Shown: positions 16,505 to 25,265 of the stretch, piece after piece
Layout: each line of letters begins with the position of its first letter
Position numbering within the stretch: position 1 is the first letter of the stretch
Assembly (NCBI RefSeq): GCF_002979915.1
Contig: NZ_PCQA01000005.1
Coordinates: 62,001 to 126,000, forward strand
Length of the DNA stretch: 64,000 bases
DNA from: Arthrobacter sp. MYb213
GTDB taxonomy: Bacteria > Actinomycetota > Actinomycetes > Actinomycetales > Micrococcaceae
Direction of reading: 5' to 3'
Program-made: the position numbers and the translations under genes
The notes under the pieces: generated by a model
What the model was told of the DNA's origin: nothing
What the model saw: only the letters and a program-made list of their open reading frames with translations
The model's database searches: none

Positions 16505-19500
16505 CTAAAGCGCCATAAAAGCACCGAGCTGTGAAAGCGCCGCAGGATTTGAGGGAAGGAAATCCGTCAAGCGTTCGCTACGAACAATCACAGCTTTCCA
16601 TTGACCGCGCGAGATCGCCACGTTGATACGGTTTCGGTTGAGCAAAAACTCGATGCCTCGGGACGCGTCTTGGGCGCTGGAACAAGCCATAGTTACCAGT
16701 ACTACCGGGGCTTCCTGACCTTGGAATTTATCCACCGTGCCTACTCTCACCTCAGCAAGATTTTCGGTCTCCAGCACATCACGCACCAAATTTACTTGTG
16801 CGTTGTAGGCTGCAACGACGAGAATATCGCACTGTGCCAGCGCCCGGACTGGTTCGGCACCACCGGGATTCCAGACCTTGCCCAGCTGTTCCCGGACAAG
16901 CTCCACGATGGCAGTTGCTTCTTCGATGCAGCTGGTCGTATTGCCTTGATGGTGCACAAAATGAGTTTCAACGCCTGGAAGCGATTCGTTAAGCTCACGA
17001 CGCCCGGCCGCTGGTGCAGAAAACAACTTGTGGTCGTAGCTCAGTGCCGAGACTTTTTGGCATAGTTCTGGATGCATCCGCCAAGAGGTTGCTAGAAAAT
17101 ATCCCAACTTTTCTGGCAGGACCGCACGACCCTCGGAGAGCCAACCCAAAGCAGACTCATCTACCGGTTGCGGGTGAGTCCCTTGGGTTACCTGAGGTAG
17201 CTGCTGTGGATCGCCGAGTAATAACAGGTTTCGGGCTGCTCGCGAGACTGCCAGGGTATTGGCCAAGGAAAACTGTCCAGCCTCGTCGATAACGAGTAGA
17301 TCTAGACTTCCGGCGGGTATGCGCTTGCCTGTCATGGTCCATGACGTGCCACCGACTAAAGCACCATCTGGAGAACTCAAAGCCTCATCTAGCGAGGCGG
17401 GGCTTATGCCGGTCCACGGAACTGGATCTTTATGTTTGACTTCCTTAGCCACCTGATCTGGGTGCACACCAGCCTCGATGGCCTTACGTAGGACGTTCTC
17501 AACCACCGCGTGGGATTGAGCGACAACGCCAATTTTCCATCCTTCATTGACCAAAGCGTGGATCACATGTGAAGCAACAAAAGTCTTTCCGGTGCCTGGA
17601 GGACCTTGAACTGCAAGATATGAATGATCAAGATCCTTCAGGGTTTGAACCACAGCAGGGTATATCTGAGCGTCGCCATCCACGAGCAATGGGGCAACTG
17701 GTGCCGGAAGAGTTTTCAGGCGTGGCGGGATGCGACGCAGAATATCGTTCCCTGGCTGTTGGGGCAGGTCCGGAACGATCGCTCCGACGTCTTGGGCGAT
17801 TTGGGTGAGTGCTTCGTCGATACTTTTGGTCGCAATGGGCTGTCCCGGGGTCAGCGCCACGGGGAAGGACCCATACTCGGGGATCTTTCCACTAGTCTTT
17901 TCTGCCAGGCTGACCCATCCTTCACCGACCTCTACAACTGTCGCGTTGAAGGCGCCTCCACGTAAGGCATCCTCGTCTACTTCCATGCCTTCGGGTAGCG
18001 GGCCGGCGTACATCGCAAAGACTCCGGACCCCGGACTAAGAAGTGAACCTTCGGCAAGCGTTCCATGGATCTTACTCACGCGCGTTAGGGTACGAGCACG
18101 CTCCGTGGCCTTGTGCCAATCTTCGAGAATTTCGGCCGAGTCAACAATAAACACACCACGCACGTCAGACCAATCGTCTATGGGTGCGGACAAACGATCG
18201 AAATGCTCCCACCAGAATTGCTTCTTTTCCCGTCGGTTATATCCGGTGGCCGCAGCCACCATGGCGATAGCTCGGTCGTCATTGCTAAGTACTTGGTTCG
18301 GCGGAAGTTGAGCTAAATACTGTTGGAGGCGTACTTCTTCTTCGGTGGGTTCATATTCGTCGGTGACCTCATCTAAAAGCGCAACCTCAGGATGAGCCTG
18401 GGGCTGGAAGTTGACCAATGAGAGCAGCCAATCACGCAGGCGAAGTGTCGAGAGACAGTCGTATTCGTTGTAATCGGCAATGGATTCGAGAATTTGGGCG
18501 GCCCGTTGATCTGAAGAAGATTCCAAAGCTGACATGTATTGGGCGTAAGCCACCACCGAGGCTCCGGCGTCGGTGACGTCACCGGAACGCAGATGCTCCT
18601 TCATATACAGTGGTTCGAGCTTCTTGATCGAATAAGACCGGGTTGAAACCACCAGCGAGTTGCGTACGGTCTCGTAAAGATCAATCAGTAAATTTTCACG
18701 TAGCCACTGGTCAACTTCTTCTTCGCCAGCAATATGGATCTGGGAGAGTTTACGCAATGCACTTTTTTCGTAGGCAGCGTAATGGTAAATCTTCATATGC
18801 GGGAATTGTTGGCGGCGTTGTTCAACATACTCAATGAAGTCCAGGAATGCCTGTCGTTCTTCGGCTCGGCTGTGCGCCCAAAATGGACGGAATACCGGCG
18901 AACCCGTGTCATGTTCAATGACGCCAAAAAGATACTCCAGGCCCCAGGTCTGATCCACGGGTTCCTGATATAACGGATCTCCTTCGAAGTCGAAGAAGAT
19001 ATCTCCTTGATCCGGGTTGGGCAGGGCAGTAATTGTTTGAGTGGTTTTCACCCGGTACGAGACGCCATGTTCGGTTCCGTCGATTTCGCCAATACCCAGT
19101 TGCATCCGTGCTTGATCTACGGTGCGCGCCAGTGACGTGCCTTCCTTCGCAGTGTGGTCGGCCAGCTGGTCAATGGTGTAGATACCTTGGCGACGTAATT
19201 TTTCACGTTGCACCATGGACATGTTGGCTACTAGTAAGACATCGCGTGAAGCGGTGACCTGCTCGGCACAGAAATCGCAGCGTCCACATAAACGAATTGA
19301 GTCTGAGTCCCAATCCGCTGGATGGCTGGACTCGATATGATTTTTGACCAGAGTGGTGAATTGCTGCCGCTGGGCACGGAATACAGGCAAGATCTCGTCG
19401 ATGCGATGCACCGAATGGGTGCCGTCGCCTAGGACTAGGGTGGTCTGGGGATGCACGTCGATGTTCTCTGCCTGAAGCTGATCAGCGTATGCAGCGACCT

Positions 19501-19963
19501 GCAATAACGCGGAGACCCTGGCATGACGTGCAAGCTTGGTGTCCCACACGGCCCAACTGCCATCTGGCTGCCGGACTAAGAAGTCAGCAAACCCGATGAA
19601 GTTTCCGTCAAAAAAGGTGGCCTGAAAAATTACGTCAGCACCTTGGCGCATGGTCTGAATAGTTTCGCGGTGCGCTGTTTTTAGTGCTGTTTCATTGATT
19701 TCGGGCCGGTCTAAGAATTGTTTAACACCCGTGCCGGTGTGTGGGTCGTAATTGCCATACTTCTCGATCAGCTCAGCGAGCACCTTATGCTCGTGAACAT
19801 CGCCGAGCTCGGCAGTTCGTTGAAGCATTTCATCGGTGACCTTCGCAGGCTTTTCGCGACGTCCGAGCCTCACATCAAGAAGGAACAGTGACTGATACTG
19901 ACACTCGACGGCGACCGTTAGATCACTAGCGGAAAAGACGAACTGATCACCAAGGAAGAACAC
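16505..19963 (-). CDS. TM0106-family RecB-like nuclease fused to RNase H-like domain and SF1 DNA helicase
   Basis: 1152 residues in three parts. N-terminal PD-(D/E)XK (RecB/Cas4-like) nuclease with ADFLVRQPDGSWAVWDTKLA and a cysteine group CGRCDFC near residue 228. Middle DEDD/RNase H-like fold (YprB type) opening IFFDFEGDPLYQ near 330. C-terminal Upf1/Dna2-class helicase: Walker A GPPGTGKT near 786, DEAG near 888, and the GTVDKFQGQEAP and NRINVAISR motifs near 1070-1130. Such proteins are common in actinobacteria and thought to process DNA ends or flaps; the precise role is unknown. It stands alone on the - strand. Confidence 0.85.
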   Translation of the reverse strand: MFFLGDQFVFSASDLTVAVECQYQSLFLLDVRLGRREKPAKVTDEMLQRTAELGDVHEHKVLAELIEKYGNYDPHTGTGVKQFLDRPEINETALKTAHRETIQTMRQGADVIFQATFFDGNFIGFADFLVRQPDGSWAVWDTKLARHARVSALLQVAAYADQLQAENIDVHPQTTLVLGDGTHSVHRIDEILPVFRAQRQQFTTLVKNHIESSHPADWDSDSIRLCGRCDFCAEQVTASRDVLLVANMSMVQREKLRRQGIYTIDQLADHTAKEGTSLARTVDQARMQLGIGEIDGTEHGVSYRVKTTQTITALPNPDQGDIFFDFEGDPLYQEPVDQTWGLEYLFGVIEHDTGSPVFRPFWAHSRAEERQAFLDFIEYVEQRRQQFPHMKIYHYAAYEKSALRKLSQIHIAGEEEVDQWLRENLLIDLYETVRNSLVVSTRSYSIKKLEPLYMKEHLRSGDVTDAGASVVAYAQYMSALESSSDQRAAQILESIADYNEYDCLSTLRLRDWLLSLVNFQPQAHPEVALLDEVTDEYEPTEEEVRLQQYLAQLPPNQVLSNDDRAIAMVAAATGYNRREKKQFWWEHFDRLSAPIDDWSDVRGVFIVDSAEILEDWHKATERARTLTRVSKIHGTLAEGSLLSPGSGVFAMYAGPLPEGMEVDEDALRGGAFNATVVEVGEGWVSLAEKTSGKIPEYGSFPVALTPGQPIATKSIDEALTQIAQDVGAIVPDLPQQPGNDILRRIPPRLKTLPAPVAPLLVDGDAQIYPAVVQTLKDLDHSYLAVQGPPGTGKTFVASHVIHALVNEGWKIGVVAQSHAVVENVLRKAIEAGVHPDQVAKEVKHKDPVPWTGISPASLDEALSSPDGALVGGTSWTMTGKRIPAGSLDLLVIDEAGQFSLANTLAVSRAARNLLLLGDPQQLPQVTQGTHPQPVDESALGWLSEGRAVLPEKLGYFLATSWRMHPELCQKVSALSYDHKLFSAPAAGRRELNESLPGVETHFVHHQGNTTSCIEEATAIVELVREQLGKVWNPGGAEPVRALAQCDILVVAAYNAQVNLVRDVLETENLAEVRVGTVDKFQGQEAPVVLVTMACSSAQDASRGIEFLLNRNRINVAISRGQWKAVIVRSERLTDFLPSNPAALSQLGAFMAL

Positions 19964-20046
19964 GGGGCCGGTGCCTTTCGCAGACTGGAAGCTTACCTAG
20001 TCAACGTAGCACTCGGCCCCGACACTTTAAGGTATATTGACCCGTC

Positions 20047-20355
20047 TTACTGGCCCTTCTTAGCTCCGCCCAAGATCAACGAAAGCACGCCTACAGCTGC
20101 AGTTACCGAGTTGACCGCCGGCCACGCACCGATTTTCTTGGACAGCGGATGCGATGCGCCAAAAGCAACGAGATAGGTCGTGACTAGTGCGGTTGCTTTC
20201 ACGGTTCCAGCATCCTTCTTCCAGAGCAAAAATGCTCCAGTACCAGCGAGTGCCAAGACCACCGCGGCCAGCGGGCGTTTCTTGGTGATGCGGCCAGTGG
20301 CGTAACCGCCGGTCAACCCTGTGACTGCGACAGCGGTAGAAGCCAAACGAGACAT
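20047..20355 (-). CDS. small membrane protein of unknown function
   Basis: 102 residues from ATG 20355, which has GGAGG five bases upstream; the longer frame up to 20562 lacks a ribosome site and overlaps the divergent gene, so it is rejected. Three to four hydrophobic helices (STAVAVTGLTGGYATGR, LAAVVLALAGTGAFLLW, TALVTTYLVAFGASH, SVTAAVGVLSLILGG). It looks like the actinobacterial small integral membrane proteins of the DUF6069/DUF4267 style but I do not recognise it. No function assigned. Confidence 0.7.
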   Translation of the reverse strand: MSRLASTAVAVTGLTGGYATGRITKKRPLAAVVLALAGTGAFLLWKKDAGTVKATALVTTYLVAFGASHPLSKKIGAWPAVNSVTAAVGVLSLILGGAKKGQ

Positions 20356-20514
20356 CGGAACCTCCATAGATAAAACTCGTACATTGACGTGTTCAAGGCT
20401 ATGACCGTCACCTGTGACGATCCCCAGAAGTTTCCACATAGACGAAGTGGCAACCGGGCGAATCTTGCGGGGATTGAAAGAATGGTGACACTTGGCGAGC
20501 GAAGGACTTTGAGA

Positions 20515-21240
20515 ATGGACATGACCGTAAACTTCAACGACGCATGGCACCGTTTGTGGCAACCGCAGATTGTCGACTTGGCTACCGGAGAATTGGTTGT
20601 ACTTCTACTCCTGGTGCTGGGACTAGTTCTTCCGCGACCGATTTGGCGTATCACCGGAATGTACTCAACTTTGGTTCATGAACTGGGTCATGTCATCAGT
20701 GCGCTGTTTACCGGACGCTTTGTCACCGGGCTCCGTTTGGGATGGGATCATTCTGGAGAAGTAGTGAGTAGAGGCCGCGGCAAAGCCTCGATTATCATCT
20801 CAGGGATCTTCGGGTATCCCGCGCCGTTGTTAATTTCAGCTGCATTACTCTGGGCTACTGCTACAGGATATGCAGGCAGGGCCCTAGGAATTTACGCCTT
20901 ATTCTTCGTGCTCGCTCTGGTGTTCGTGCGTAATTGGCCAGCATTTGTGGTGTGTAGTGCAAGTGCCGTCATTGCACTCGGAGTAGTTTTCTTTGCACCA
21001 TCCAGTGCTTACATATATCTGGCTCTGCTCTTGGGCGGTTTTCTCTTCTGCTCAGGCTTGCGCGATTTCATTAAACTGCTCTCGGTGCATACTTGGCGGC
21101 GCCAAGATATTGAGCAATCCGATGCCTACTTAATTGCGCGTTCGACCGGAACTTTTGCCACCCTGTGGTTGCTGGTCATTATGCTTCTCGGGGCCGTTGG
21201 AATATTTCTAGGATTCCAAAGTATCGTGAGGCTGCTGTAG
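20515..21240 (+). CDS. M50B-type site-2 protease-like membrane metallopeptidase
   Basis: About 241 residues from ATG 20515, chosen because AAGGA stands eight bases upstream; the longer frame from 20389 lacks one. HELGH at about residue 56 is the zinc motif, set in a membrane helix (MYSTLVHELGHVISALFTGRF), with at least five further hydrophobic segments. It fits the small peptidase M50B family (PF13398) of uncertain substrate. Its last 33 bases overlap the convergent YihY-type gene. Confidence 0.8.
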   Translation: MDMTVNFNDAWHRLWQPQIVDLATGELVVLLLLVLGLVLPRPIWRITGMYSTLVHELGHVISALFTGRFVTGLRLGWDHSGEVVSRGRGKASIIISGIFGYPAPLLISAALLWATATGYAGRALGIYALFFVLALVFVRNWPAFVVCSASAVIALGVVFFAPSSAYIYLALLLGGFLFCSGLRDFIKLLSVHTWRRQDIEQSDAYLIARSTGTFATLWLLVIMLLGAVGIFLGFQSIVRLL

Positions 21241-22386
21241 ATTCTTGGCCACTCGACGGCGTGAAATAAACCAAGCTGCAGATGCGGCGATTCCAATAGG
21301 AAGCCATTTGGCCTTCCGCTTGGTACGCCCGGAAGGGTCGATTTCCATGTCCTGCAAGGGATCGCCACCGTGACTAATTCGAATGTCTTGAGCGCGAACC
21401 AAGTCCTTATACGCAGCAAGTTGTTCCCGAGCCACCATAGTGTCATCGCGCAGTGGAAGCTGTACTTCTTCTGCGGATGCCATTCCAGTTCGCAATTGCC
21501 GCAGGCGAGTGAACTCAATGTCGACTAGCGCACCAATGATCAAAGCGATATTACTGATCCAGCAGGCAAGTACAAGAACGATGACGCCACCAATGGCTCC
21601 GTAGGTAGCTGAGTAACTTGCAAACGTGGACAGGTAAACGGCGAAGCCAACCGCCGAAAGGGCCAGTACGACCAGCGCGGTGAAAGTTCCGGGGGAGAAC
21701 CAACGAAGTTTCAGGCGTTTAACGTTGGGGGTGAAGTGATATAGCAAAGCCAGAACCAATAACATCATGACAAAGAGCACTGGCGGTTTAGCAAGGTTGA
21801 GGATCAGTACAAAGCTGTCACCCAAACCAAAAATATTTCCAATGCCGTGGGCAACGGAACCAGAAGTTACCAGTAGTGCTAGCGAAATGACTGCAACTAC
21901 CATGATGAGCACAGTGATGGCGAACATCTGTGGCCGACGCTTCCATTGGGGGCGTCCCTCACGAACCCCATAGAGCCGGTTCATTTGTCGGCTAAACGCA
22001 GTGACGTAACCGGAGGTGCTCCACAGTGCACCAAGAGAACCAATGAGGATGGCCCAGAAAGTACCTTGGGTAGAAGCAGCAAGGCCCGTGAGAAGTTGTT
22101 CGGCTGTTTCCACAAGTTGCTGTGAGTCGCTAGTTTGCTGACCACTCGCAGCGAGACTTTGTTGCAACAAATCCAGCATCCACTGAGTGCTGCTTTCACT
22201 GGCACCGACTAGTGACAGCAGAGATATTAGGGCCAAGAGTCCGGGGAACATCGCAAGCACCATGTAGTACGAAAGTGATGCTGCACCGTCAAGCCCGTCG
22301 TTGCGGAAGAACTCACGCATAGCGCGTGGGTAACAACTCATCGCTTCGCTCATTCGTTGCTTCGTGAATCGGTCCTTCAGCGCCAT
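21208..22386 (-). CDS. YihY/BrkB-family inner-membrane protein
   Basis: About 392 residues from ATG 22386 (AAAGGGA five bases before it; an upstream in-frame start at 22419 is possible). Signature DGLDGAASLSYYMVLAMFPGLLALISLL, then RRPQMFAITVLIMVVAVISLALL, FVMMLLVLALLYHFTPNVKRLKLRWFSPG and SYSATYGAIGGVIVLVLACW. Six membrane helices and a charged cytosolic tail. The family was once called ribonuclease BN by mistake; its function is not settled. Confidence 0.9.
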   Translation of the reverse strand: MALKDRFTKQRMSEAMSCYPRAMREFFRNDGLDGAASLSYYMVLAMFPGLLALISLLSLVGASESSTQWMLDLLQQSLAASGQQTSDSQQLVETAEQLLTGLAASTQGTFWAILIGSLGALWSTSGYVTAFSRQMNRLYGVREGRPQWKRRPQMFAITVLIMVVAVISLALLVTSGSVAHGIGNIFGLGDSFVLILNLAKPPVLFVMMLLVLALLYHFTPNVKRLKLRWFSPGTFTALVVLALSAVGFAVYLSTFASYSATYGAIGGVIVLVLACWISNIALIIGALVDIEFTRLRQLRTGMASAEEVQLPLRDDTMVAREQLAAYKDLVRAQDIRISHGGDPLQDMEIDPSGRTKRKAKWLPIGIAASAAWFISRRRVAKNLQQPHDTLES

Positions 22387-22813
22387 CTGATCCCTTTGTC
22401 TATCGGCTTGCAGAATCACATTTCATTCTTCTGCGTTCCAGACTACCTAAATTGTGTGCGGTGGGGCGCAAGTCGAAAGCCGATTGTCGTCCTTCTAGCC
22501 GTACTAAAAGTCCCTGGAGATATTTGCCGGATTGTTTGTCCAGCATTTTTCGTTCCTGAATGACGCATTATCTAAAGGTCTAAGTGGCCGGTGTGAATGC
22601 TGAGAAAATCATGCAACCTATATCACAAATAGATGGTTGATCTCCACCTGAAGGGCGTAACGTTTTGGACGGCAGAACCCTTGAAGGTGACCCAAAATCC
22701 GGTTCCCTCAAAAATTATTTTGAGCGTTTTGACCTGTAAATACGGCATTTCTGGGTGGTTCCTGAGTTGCAATGGGTATGGGGTCATGGGCTATGGTCAT
22801 TTATAACGTTTCG
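22387..22813. other. intergenic region upstream of the rpf leader
   Basis: About 430 bases between the divergent YihY-type gene and the rpf leader. I see no frame with coding character. It must hold the promoters of both genes; a TTGCAA near 22768 with TATGGT 19 bases later is a possible but weak rpf promoter. Confidence 0.4.
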
Positions 22814-22963
22814 ATAACACTCGCTGTGTTATGGGGAAACACGCACTGCGGGGACTTCCAAACCGCTCGCCATGGCAGTGCTTCAGAAAAGTCGAAATGC
22901 GACGCTGAGCGGTGCACGAGGATGGCCTAGGAAGGCCTGAGCGTGGAAGAGCACTGGAGAATC
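22814..22963 (+). promoter_or_regulatory. structured, possibly switch-like 5' leader of rpf
   Basis: Pairings seen: P1 ATAACAC/GTGTTAT (22814-22820/22826-22832); P2 GCACTGC/GCAGTGC (22843-22849/22875-22881); P3 ACCGCTC/GAGCGGT (22862-22868/22907-22913), whose left arm lies in the P2 loop, giving an H-type pseudoknot; P4 GTCG/CGAC (22891-22894/22900-22903); P5 GGCCT/AGGCC (22924-22928/22933-22937). The right arm of P2 can also pair over eight bases (22876-22883) with GAGCACTG at 22949-22956, which touches the GGAG ribosome site at 22956-22959. So P2 and ribosome-site blocking exclude each other. Known riboswitch class not recognised. Confidence 0.5.
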
Positions 22964-23713
22964 ATGATCCAGCAGAAGACCAAGAACATCATTCGTCGTG
23001 GCGGAGCCACCTTGGCTGCCGTGGCAGTTGCAAGCACCGCGGTAGCCGCTTCGACCGTGCCAGCCTCGGCTGCAAGCACCTGGGACAAGTTGGCTCAGTG
23101 TGAGTCCGGCGGAAACTGGTCCATCAATACCGGTAACGGTTACTACGGTGGCCTGCAGTTCTCAGCTTCGACTTGGAAGGCATTTGGTGGCTCAGGAATG
23201 GCTCACCAGGCTTCGAAGGCTGAGCAGATCCGTATTGCAAGCAAGGTTCAAAAGGTTCAGGGCTGGGGTGCATGGCCAGCATGTACCGCAAAGCTAGGTA
23301 TCAGCGGTTCCCCTTCGGGCAGCTCGACCCAGTCAGCACCGAAGCAGGCCGCTCCTAAGCAGAAGGCTGCCCCGAAGCAGCAGGCCGCTCCTAAGCAGCA
23401 GGCTGCCCCGAAGCAGCAGAGCACCCAGAAGGCTGCCCCATCGCAGTCACTGGAGCGCACCACCAGCTCCAAGAAGGTTGCTCAGCCAAACGCGGGCAAG
23501 CATGTCGAAGCCGCTCCACAGGCGCCAGTATTCAATATCAAGGTTTCCGACTCGGGTAAGAACTACACCGTGAAGTCCGGCGATACCTTGGCAGAGATTG
23601 CTGACAGCTTGGGCGTAAAGGATTGGCGTGGACTGTTTGTCTTGAACGATGATCAGCTGACCAACCCAGACGTGATCATGGTTGGACAGACCTTGAACGT
23701 TCCAGCGAACTAA
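22964..23713 (+). CDS. rpf: resuscitation-promoting factor-like transglycosylase with LysM domain
   Basis: 249 residues from ATG 22964 with GGAGA upstream (a GTG at 22943 is less likely). Signal peptide to ASA at about residue 37; Rpf domain (STWDKLAQCESGGNWSINTG with the catalytic Glu in CESGG, GGLQFSASTWKAFGG) to about 115; a low-complexity linker of repeated APKQ/AAPKQQ units; a Ser/Lys stretch; LysM (YTVKSGDTLAEIADSLGV ... IMVGQTLNVPA) at the end. The protein is secreted, binds peptidoglycan and cleaves it, aiding growth restart from dormancy. A long structured leader precedes it. Confidence 0.95.
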   Translation: MIQQKTKNIIRRGGATLAAVAVASTAVAASTVPASAASTWDKLAQCESGGNWSINTGNGYYGGLQFSASTWKAFGGSGMAHQASKAEQIRIASKVQKVQGWGAWPACTAKLGISGSPSGSSTQSAPKQAAPKQKAAPKQQAAPKQQAAPKQQSTQKAAPSQSLERTTSSKKVAQPNAGKHVEAAPQAPVFNIKVSDSGKNYTVKSGDTLAEIADSLGVKDWRGLFVLNDDQLTNPDVIMVGQTLNVPAN

Positions 23714-23727
23714 TTTCGCTTTCCGCA

Positions 23728-23771
23728 TTGAGCTCATGCCATTCCCCGTTTGGGGAATGGCATGAGCTCAA
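23728..23771 (+). terminator. terminator of rpf
   Basis: A perfect 20-bp stem (23728-23747 with 23752-23771) with loop GTTT, 14 bases after the rpf stop. The following sequence AGTATTTAAAC is only weakly U-rich. Its length makes it the most stable hairpin in the window. Confidence 0.8.
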
Positions 23772-23799
23772 AGTATTTAAACGGTGAAATCACTTTCAC

Positions 23800-25245
23800 A
23801 TGGCTAGCCACCGAGAATTTCTTGCTTGCCCCGGGTCCCGATGGCATTCTCGAGCAATGGCACCTAAGCGGTTTCCGGCACATCAGTTCACCGAAGATTC
23901 AAGGCAATTGCCGCGTCTCGACACGGACTTTGTCCATGCGGGCTTAGCCGATGGGCAGCGGACTCAGCACTGGGATGGGCCACGTCGCTGGTGGGGTGGC
24001 CCGCTGGATGTTGAAGGGTTAGCACTGGCGGCTACCGAACTTTGCGTCGCAACAATTAACAAATTGGTCAATGCCGAAGGTATGTACTCGGTCGATGCTC
24101 ACGGGGTCGCTCAAGTTTTTGCTTCATCCGAGCATCTGAAGGTTGATGGTCGGCAAATACCGTCCTTCGGCGCGAACTCCAGATTTTTTCGCACTCGTGA
24201 TGGGTGGATACGCACTCATGCTAATTATGAACATCATCAGCGGGCATTGCATCAAGCGCTAAATTTTGAGACAACCGAGAATTTATCGGAGTACCTTCTG
24301 ACCCGGTCGGCTGAAGAAGCGGCGGCAGATATAACTGGACATGGCGCAATCGCCACCAGCGTTCGCTCAAGAGCGCAATGGAACAATACTGAGATGGGAA
24401 AAAGCGCGTCACGTGGCCCATGGGCGGACTTCACGATGAGTGAAGTGACCCAAGAGCGGCTCTGGACATACTCTGCTGACCCAGCTCAACCGCTTCGGGG
24501 GTTGCGCGTCTTGGATTTTACGCGCGTTATCGCCGGCCCGACAGCGTCGCGTACCTTGGCCTTGTGGAGCGCCGAGGTGCTCCGGATAGACCCGCCGCAC
24601 ATGCCCGAACTCAACGGTCAATATATTGTGACTGGGTTCGGTAAGAAGAGCATTGAGGCAGACCTGCGCGAGGTGCACCAGCTCCGAGAGATTCAACGTC
24701 TTCTTGCAGGCGCTGATGTTGTATTGCTCGGGTATCGGCCAGGAGCATTGGATGCCTTTGGGCTAAACGCTCATTTGCTGCGCGAAAAGTATCCCAACCT
24801 CATCATTGGCGAGCTTTGTGCTTGGGGATATGACGGACCCTACGCGTTTAATCGGGGATTCGATAGTATCGTCCAAGCTGCCTGCGGAATCGCCGAAATT
24901 TACCAGGACGTCAATGGGGAGCCGGGAGCTTTGCCGGTGCAAGCGTTGGACCATTCGGTTGGATATGGGTTGGCTGCAGCCATCATCGCCTTAGCCGATG
25001 CCCGACGTGTTCAAGGGCGAACTGGACATGTGCGCTTTTCGCTGGCGCGCACCGCCGCAAGCTTGCTTGAGCTACCCGTCACGACGGCTCCAGTTGAACG
25101 CCTACAAAAGCCCGTTCTGCGGACCATGGGCAGTACCTTCGGAACTCTGAGCTACGTCCCGCCACCATTTCGTGCGTCGGGAATGGCAATGGATTATTTG
25201 GCACCGCCACCGCCGTACGGTGCCAACGCCCCAGTCTGGTCATGA
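23800..25245 (+). CDS. CaiB/BaiF-type (class III) CoA transferase family protein
   Basis: 481 residues; the start is uncertain (ATG 23800 or 23857, neither with a strong ribosome site). An N-terminal half of about 220 residues holds a degenerate CaiB-like part (WWGGPLDVEGLALAATEL, RFFRTRDGWIRTHANYEHH). The second half opens LRGLRVLDFTRVIAGPTASR, a classical CaiB N-terminus, and contains RGFDSIVQAACG with the catalytic Asp that carries acyl groups. Such double-domain forms occur for intramolecular CoA transferases. Substrate unknown; downstream genes suggest aromatic or organic acid catabolism. Confidence 0.8.
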   Translation: MASHREFLACPGSRWHSRAMAPKRFPAHQFTEDSRQLPRLDTDFVHAGLADGQRTQHWDGPRRWWGGPLDVEGLALAATELCVATINKLVNAEGMYSVDAHGVAQVFASSEHLKVDGRQIPSFGANSRFFRTRDGWIRTHANYEHHQRALHQALNFETTENLSEYLLTRSAEEAAADITGHGAIATSVRSRAQWNNTEMGKSASRGPWADFTMSEVTQERLWTYSADPAQPLRGLRVLDFTRVIAGPTASRTLALWSAEVLRIDPPHMPELNGQYIVTGFGKKSIEADLREVHQLREIQRLLAGADVVLLGYRPGALDAFGLNAHLLREKYPNLIIGELCAWGYDGPYAFNRGFDSIVQAACGIAEIYQDVNGEPGALPVQALDHSVGYGLAAAIIALADARRVQGRTGHVRFSLARTAASLLELPVTTAPVERLQKPVLRTMGSTFGTLSYVPPPFRASGMAMDYLAPPPPYGANAPVWS

Positions 25246-25265
25246 GCCAAATTCGCTACATTTAA

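Noticed and set aside
9505-19963. Defence island made of jetABC, deacetylase and nuclease-helicase
   Set aside because: jetD is absent, the deacetylase is an envelope enzyme on the other strand, and the nuclease-helicase is common in actinobacteria without defence context. Not enough to call an island.
20356-20562. N-terminal extension of the small membrane protein (- strand)
   Set aside because: The inner ATG at 20355 has an excellent GGAGG; the extension overlaps the divergent promoter zone and has no membrane or family character.
22814-22963. ydaO-type (c-di-AMP) riboswitch before rpf
   Set aside because: Expected from related rpf genes, but the conserved GGGGAACC, GGGUGAAUC and GACAGCUAAC-like blocks are not recognisable; kept only as an unclassified structured leader.
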